NCBI GenBank assembly: GCA_021732025.1
Contig: JAKFVU010000036.1
Span: 1-64,000, forward strand
DNA: 64,000 nt
Reading direction: 5' to 3'
DNA from: Candidatus Obscuribacterales bacterium
Lineage (GTDB): Bacteria; Cyanobacteriota; Vampirovibrionia; Obscuribacterales; Obscuribacteraceae
Below are positions 60,747 to 64,000 of this stretch, in pieces. Every line of letters begins with the position of its first letter. Position 1 is the stretch's first letter. The notes under the pieces are model-generated. The model was given only the letters and a program-made list of their open reading frames with translations. It did no database searches and was not told the DNA's origin. The position numbers and the translations under genes are program-made.

Positions 60747-61997
60747 ATGGACGGACATGATGGCGGTGGCGGCGGAGACCTTGGCGTAGGCCATGGTCAC
60801 GGCGTCGATCTTGGCTTCAGTAGCCATGATCATGGATCTCACAGTGGCATTGATCATGACGGCAATCACGCCGGGCATGTCACTGCCGAAGCAATGATGG
60901 TGGCACACAGCCATTGTCACAGTCACGACGGCATGGTCGGCCACTTCGGTGGCGACATCGACGGTGCCGATCTCAGCCACGGTCACATCGGCGGCTGGAG
61001 TCACGGCGAAGGCATCGACCCGGCCAAGGCCCGGCGCATCAAGCGCATGTTGGCGGCTGTGGAAAAGGCCAAGCTTGACCCGCAGCGCCGTTACTACGGT
61101 GCTCACGTCGTCGGTCACGGCTTCGCAGATATTCCGGCTATCTTCACGCGCGCAGCGCAGGAAGCCGGTCTCATGCGTATCTGCAACACGGTGGCCAACT
61201 TCAACCCGGTCGACTTGACCGACACCGTGCTCAGCGACTGGAGCCGGTTCTCGCCGCCCTACTCGCGCACCAACACGCCGGCAGGGTTCTATCCCAACGC
61301 CGCTGGCTTGACCCGGGTGTTCAAGCAGTACTGGCAAGTCGCCGACAAGAAGCGTTGGTGGGTGCAGGGTGACAAGCCCAAGTTCGACCGTACCAAGTCG
61401 ACCTATGTGGAAGTCAGCATCGTCACCTGGTTCTTCGCTGACATCGGCGACTACGAGACTCGTATCGACATCACCGTGGTGTCGCTGCCGGTGCTCGACC
61501 GCTCGGACAAAGTCTGGGCTCGGCGCAAGACTCCGCTGCAGACCCATCAGCTCGCAGCTGAGCAGGTCTGCCATCGGCTCTTCGAGGTCCTCAAGGCCAT
61601 TCCGCCGACGGCCTACACCCTGGGCAAGCGCAAGAGCATCATCGCTCAGCAGGCTGAAGAAGCCCGTCGCGCTGCCGCTCGCAAACAGGCCAACCTGCCC
61701 AAAGTCGGGCAGTCTGGTGCTGACCTCGACTCCCTGTTCGGTACTACTGATCCACTGGAGTCGCTGGAGCCAGATGCGTCAGCAGTGGTTGCCAAGGCTC
61801 CGGCCGGCGTGGTGGTGACTGCTCCGGCTCAACAGGTGGTTACGGAGACGCCTGTGACTGCTCAGCCGGAAGCTGTTCTGCCTACAGACAAACCTGCGGA
61901 CAAACCTGCAGGCGAGCCTGCGGCTGACGAGAAGATGGTGCCCGTCGAGGTCACCATTCCGGCACCGCGTATGAAGAAGCCTGACCAGGACGCTTAG
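60747..61997 (+). CDS. protein with His/Gly-rich N-terminus and unknown domain, 416 aa
   Basis: No family recognised for the central part. Residues 1-88 are extremely His, Gly and Asp-rich (HGHGVD, HDHGSH, HSHCHSHDG, HGHIGG), like metal-binding leaders. Residues about 90-310 form a folded domain with DPQRRYYGAHVVGHGFADIPAI, YVEVSIVTWFFADIGDYETRIDITVVSLP and a helical end. The tail is Ala/Pro-rich with repeated K-P-A-D/G motifs. No signal peptide. The ribosome site AAGGAGATAT is near ideal; C/G-ending codons; own terminator. Metal storage or sensing is inference from the His content. Confidence 0.7.
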   Translation: MDGHDGGGGGDLGVGHGHGVDLGFSSHDHGSHSGIDHDGNHAGHVTAEAMMVAHSHCHSHDGMVGHFGGDIDGADLSHGHIGGWSHGEGIDPAKARRIKRMLAAVEKAKLDPQRRYYGAHVVGHGFADIPAIFTRAAQEAGLMRICNTVANFNPVDLTDTVLSDWSRFSPPYSRTNTPAGFYPNAAGLTRVFKQYWQVADKKRWWVQGDKPKFDRTKSTYVEVSIVTWFFADIGDYETRIDITVVSLPVLDRSDKVWARRKTPLQTHQLAAEQVCHRLFEVLKAIPPTAYTLGKRKSIIAQQAEEARRAAARKQANLPKVGQSGADLDSLFGTTDPLESLEPDASAVVAKAPAGVVVTAPAQQVVTETPVTAQPEAVLPTDKPADKPAGEPAADEKMVPVEVTIPAPRMKKPDQDA

Positions 61998-62030
61998 GCG
62001 TCATTCGGGCTAGCAATTGCCAAGAAAGGG

Positions 62031-62075
62031 GAAGGTAGCAGAGTTCGCTCTGCTGCCTTCTTCCTCTTGCTTCTT
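62031..62075 (+). terminator. Rho-independent terminator with UUCG loop
   Basis: 13-bp stem (62031-62043 with 62048-62060, one G-T pair) with a TTCG tetraloop, then TTCCTCTTGCTTCTT. Ends the His-rich gene. Confidence 0.85.
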
Positions 62076-62107
62076 AAAGCACTTGCTTCTTACTTTCGCA
62101 TTTTAGA

Positions 62108-62141
62108 CCGCGCAATCACCTTCTTTTAGGGCTAAGCGCGG
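62108..62141 (+). promoter_or_regulatory. hairpin upstream of the 227-aa gene ribosome site
   Basis: CCGCGC (62108-62113) pairs with GCGCGG (62136-62141), immediately before the AGAGGA ribosome site. Confidence 0.35.
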
Positions 62142-62154
62142 AGAAGAGGACAAC

Positions 62155-62838
62155 ATGAAACTGCATAGAATTATGCGGTTTCTCGTGCTGCTGCTGTTAG
62201 TTCTGGCTGCAACTGCTGGTGGTGTCATCTACCAGCAGTTGTTCCGCCAGGATTGGCTTGGGCTTGAACCCCAAGCCACTGCATCGGCTGCACCAGGAGG
62301 CGCAACTACAACTACGACCGCAACTAAGGCAACGACAACTAAGCCGGGCAACGCCGTGAAAAACAGCGTTACCAAGACTGATTTGTATCCCTTTGTCGAC
62401 AGCATGCTGAGCAAGCTGCCGTCCCCGACCAACCTTGACGCATCGCGTTTCGATCAAGTTCTCGGCAGCGATGCTGGCAACTACTTGCGCACAGCCAATG
62501 TGACCAAGATCGAGGTCAAGGGCGACTTATTCAGCGTTGAGCTGAGCAAGGCTACGACCACCAACCTCAATGGTCAAGCCGAACTGAAGGTGGCGAAAAA
62601 AGTCACCTTTCAATACAAAAAGATTACCGGCCCGGCTGGTGAGCGCATCGTCTTTAGCAAAATCGACGGTGTTGAGGTCAAGGCAACATGGCTGCTGGGC
62701 TTTATGACGGTCAGTCAAGTCGAGCTTTCGCTTGATGCCGCCGGTAATACCGTGGTGGTCGTAACTGTCGATACGTTTTTCGGCAAAATCGACCGCACGT
62801 TCATCATTGGTCCTGATGGAAAGCCGCGCAAGCCGTAG
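62155..62838 (+). CDS. membrane-anchored hypothetical protein, 227 aa
   Basis: No family recognised. N-terminal membrane segment or signal anchor (LVLLLLVLAATAGGVIYQQL), a Thr-rich linker (about residues 42-65, TTTTTATKATTTK), then a domain of alternating strands (VTKIEVKGDLFSVELSK; VKATWLLGFMTVSQVELSL; TVVVVTVDTFFGKIDRTFI). It would be displayed outside the membrane. ATG with AGAGGA. A small hairpin at its end (62820-62843) precedes the next ribosome site. Confidence 0.65.
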   Translation: MKLHRIMRFLVLLLLVLAATAGGVIYQQLFRQDWLGLEPQATASAAPGGATTTTTATKATTTKPGNAVKNSVTKTDLYPFVDSMLSKLPSPTNLDASRFDQVLGSDAGNYLRTANVTKIEVKGDLFSVELSKATTTNLNGQAELKVAKKVTFQYKKITGPAGERIVFSKIDGVEVKATWLLGFMTVSQVELSLDAAGNTVVVVTVDTFFGKIDRTFIIGPDGKPRKP

Positions 62839-62880
62839 GCTTTCCCCAGAAACGTCAATCAAATCAAAGGAGCCAATTAT

Positions 62881-62940
62881 ATGGATCCAAACATTTTCAA
62901 ACCGGGCTGCAAGTTCACTGCTCGTCAGGCGCAAGTTTAA
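62881..62940 (+). CDS. 19-residue leader peptide coupled to the receiver-domain gene
   Basis: ATG 62881 with a perfect AAAGGAG nine bases upstream, 19 codons (MDPNIFKPGC and on to RQAQV), stop TAA whose last base is the A of the next ATG (TAATG). The receiver gene has no ribosome site of its own, so it is translated by re-initiation after this peptide. The peptide has no family that I know. A regulatory or purely coupling role is inferred. Confidence 0.6.
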   Translation: MDPNIFKPGCKFTARQAQV

Positions 62941-63368
62941 TGGCGGCCGGCAAAAGAGTTCTCTTGATCGAGGACGACATCTCACTGGGTGAACTGCTGG
63001 TTATCTGTTTGACCCGAGACAGCGACGTCACTGTTTCGTGGTTTGTGCGCGCGCGTTTATCGGCTGACCAAGACCTGGTCTTGATGGAAGCCGATGGTCG
63101 GGAAGTAGTCTTCACTGCGAAGGCTCTTGCCAGCGATTTTGACATTGCCTTTGTTGACTATCGCCTCAAGATGAGCGCCATGACTGGTATCGAGGTGACC
63201 CGCAAGGTCGCAGCGTCCAAGCTCAAGGTGATCGCTTCGAGTGGCCTGTTCACACTCAACGATGAGTTGATTGCGGCTGGTGCCAGTGCGGCCATAGACA
63301 AAGACAAAATCATCGGGCGCGCCCTCAAAGAACCCGACTTCGTAGAGAAGCTCTGCTCTGAAAAGTAG
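62940..63368 (+). CDS. response-regulator receiver-like protein with an internal insertion
   Basis: 142 residues, receiver (REC) domain without output domain. Seen: acidic pair in LLIEDD near residue 11, the phospho-acceptor Asp in FVDYRLK near residue 74, the Ser of IASSG near 99, and Lys in DKDK near 120. Between strand 2 and strand 3 there is an extra segment of about 20 residues (DQDLVLMEADGREVVF) that looks like a beta hairpin. Conserved residues are present, so phosphorylation is plausible. No histidine kinase lies in the window. Started by coupling from the 19-residue leader. Confidence 0.75.
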   Translation: MAAGKRVLLIEDDISLGELLVICLTRDSDVTVSWFVRARLSADQDLVLMEADGREVVFTAKALASDFDIAFVDYRLKMSAMTGIEVTRKVAASKLKVIASSGLFTLNDELIAAGASAAIDKDKIIGRALKEPDFVEKLCSEK

Positions 63369-63397
63369 AGCTTCGTAATTTCTCAATCGCAATCACT

Positions 63398-63431
63398 AGC
63401 GCTCTGTCACCTGCGGTGGCAGAGCGCTTTA
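63398..63431 (+). terminator. Rho-independent terminator
   Basis: AGCGCTCTG (63398-63406) pairs perfectly with CAGAGCGCT (63420-63428), with an inner CAC/GTG pairing, followed by TTAAC. Lies between the receiver gene and the M1 gene. Confidence 0.7.
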
Positions 63432-63449
63432 ACTGGTTAAGGAAAAACT

Positions 63450-64000
63450 ATGTCACATCTCATGCTTTCATCGGGCTGCCACCACGCACAGTGCCGTAGC
63501 AGCAAAGGTGCTCAGGCCAAAGCCTTGTCCAAGGCCGAGGCTGCAGCGCCTGAAAACAATGTCTTTCGGCTGCCACGTACTGTGGTGCCGTCGCATTACG
63601 ACCTGACCATCACTCCTGGCCCCGAGTCGCGTCTCTTCGATGGCACGGTCGCCATCGATGTCGCTGTGCTCCAACCCGTAAGCGTTGTCAAAATCAACGC
63701 CAAGAACCTCGTCATCACCTCAGCGCAGGCGAGGCACGCCAGCGGTACTGTGCTCAAGGGCACGGTCACCCTCGACGCTGATAAAGAGATGGCCGACATT
63801 GCCTTCGATGGCACGCTGGCTGCTTCGGCCTGGGTGCTCGAATTGCAGTTTGCTGGTCAGCACGGCAACAACTGTCAGGGCTTCTTTGCCAATACCTATG
63901 AAGATGCAGAGAAGAACGTTCACACCGTTCTCTGCACCCAGTTCGAATCGGCCGATGCTCGCTCGGCTTTCCCCTGCTTCGATGAGCCCGAATTCAAGGC
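63450..64000 (+). CDS. M1 family aminopeptidase, N-terminal part (cut by window edge)
   Basis: 183 visible residues of an M1 (aminopeptidase N-type) zinc enzyme. Seen: RLPRTVVPSHYDL at the start of the beta N-domain, FDGTVAIDV, INAKNLVI, and TQFESADARSAFPCFDEPEF, a family signature that ends at the window edge. The GAMEN motif and HExxH zinc site must lie beyond base 64000. An extra N-terminal 35 residues contain GCHHAQC. ATG 63450 with AAGGA; C/G-ending codons. With pepA it makes two aminopeptidases within 6 kb. Confidence 0.9.
   Translation, partial: MSHLMLSSGCHHAQCRSSKGAQAKALSKAEAAAPENNVFRLPRTVVPSHYDLTITPGPESRLFDGTVAIDVAVLQPVSVVKINAKNLVITSAQARHASGTVLKGTVTLDADKEMADIAFDGTLAASAWVLELQFAGQHGNNCQGFFANTYEDAEKNVHTVLCTQFESADARSAFPCFDEPEFK

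Noticed and set aside
60726-61574. 282-codon open frame on the minus strand
   Set aside because: Opposite the His-rich gene, which has a near-perfect ribosome site.

Overview
The window is about 64 kb of bacterial chromosome with mixed gene orientation and moderate GC. I saw no rRNA, tRNA, CRISPR array, transposase or phage structural gene. The gene content (large PUFA-synthase-like megasynthases, caspase-like peptidase, MscS and MscL channels, PlsC-type acyltransferases, GT39 membrane glycosyltransferase, many unassigned helical or TPR proteins) fits a diderm-type bacterium. A Vampirovibrionia/Obscuribacterales ('Melainabacteria') relative is my best guess, but only a guess, since there is no marker gene here to settle it.

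Layout. 0-9.4 kb: end of an M20 amidohydrolase, small unknown genes, a secreted caspase-TPR protein, a His-rich membrane protein, a membrane TPR protein, a YkgJ-like Cys-cluster protein, an EEP-family phosphodiesterase-like protein and a GNAT. 9.5-16.4 kb: an island of single genes with strong ribosome sites, hairpin terminators and long gene-free leaders (PlsC, CYTH phosphatase, single-ring Clp-type AAA+, two unknowns). 16.7-19.3 kb: a three-gene ABC-2 exporter. 19.3-22.5 kb: a truncated gene remnant, a near-duplicate 43-bp element on both sides of a two-gene unit, and a protein with three MshEN-like modules plus TPRs. 22.6-24 kb: two island-type genes, one an orphan M17 N-terminal domain.

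24.3-44.3 kb is the most interesting region. Two megasynthases related to PUFA/secondary-lipid synthases (2943 aa: tandem nitronate-monooxygenase-like enoyl reductase, KS, AT, one ACP, KR, DH; 1665 aa: KS, AT, DH, phosphopantetheinyl transferase) overlap by ATGA. They continue with 1-2 bp gaps into two unknown helical proteins, giving one operon of at least four genes. Upstream on the same strand is a membrane GT2 glycosyltransferase. Divergent from it are a GH3-type acyl-adenylating amido-synthetase and a GT4 glycosyltransferase. MscL, a DHA2 exporter and an exported alpha/beta hydrolase follow. Together this reads as a pathway that builds a long-chain acyl group, activates it, conjugates and glycosylates it, and possibly exports it. 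The product is unknown.

48-52 kb: a copper-storage-type Cys-rich protein, a second exported Cys-cluster protein, a GT39 glycosyltransferase and an unassigned protein that may start at CTG. 52-64 kb: a second island of mostly single genes rich in C/G-ending codons (FtsH-like protease without periplasmic domain, Cys-ended small protein, acyltransferase, MscS, leucyl aminopeptidase, APH-like kinase, His-rich protein, receiver-domain protein coupled to a 19-residue leader peptide, start of an M1 aminopeptidase). Several genes of both islands have a small hairpin just upstream of the ribosome-binding site.
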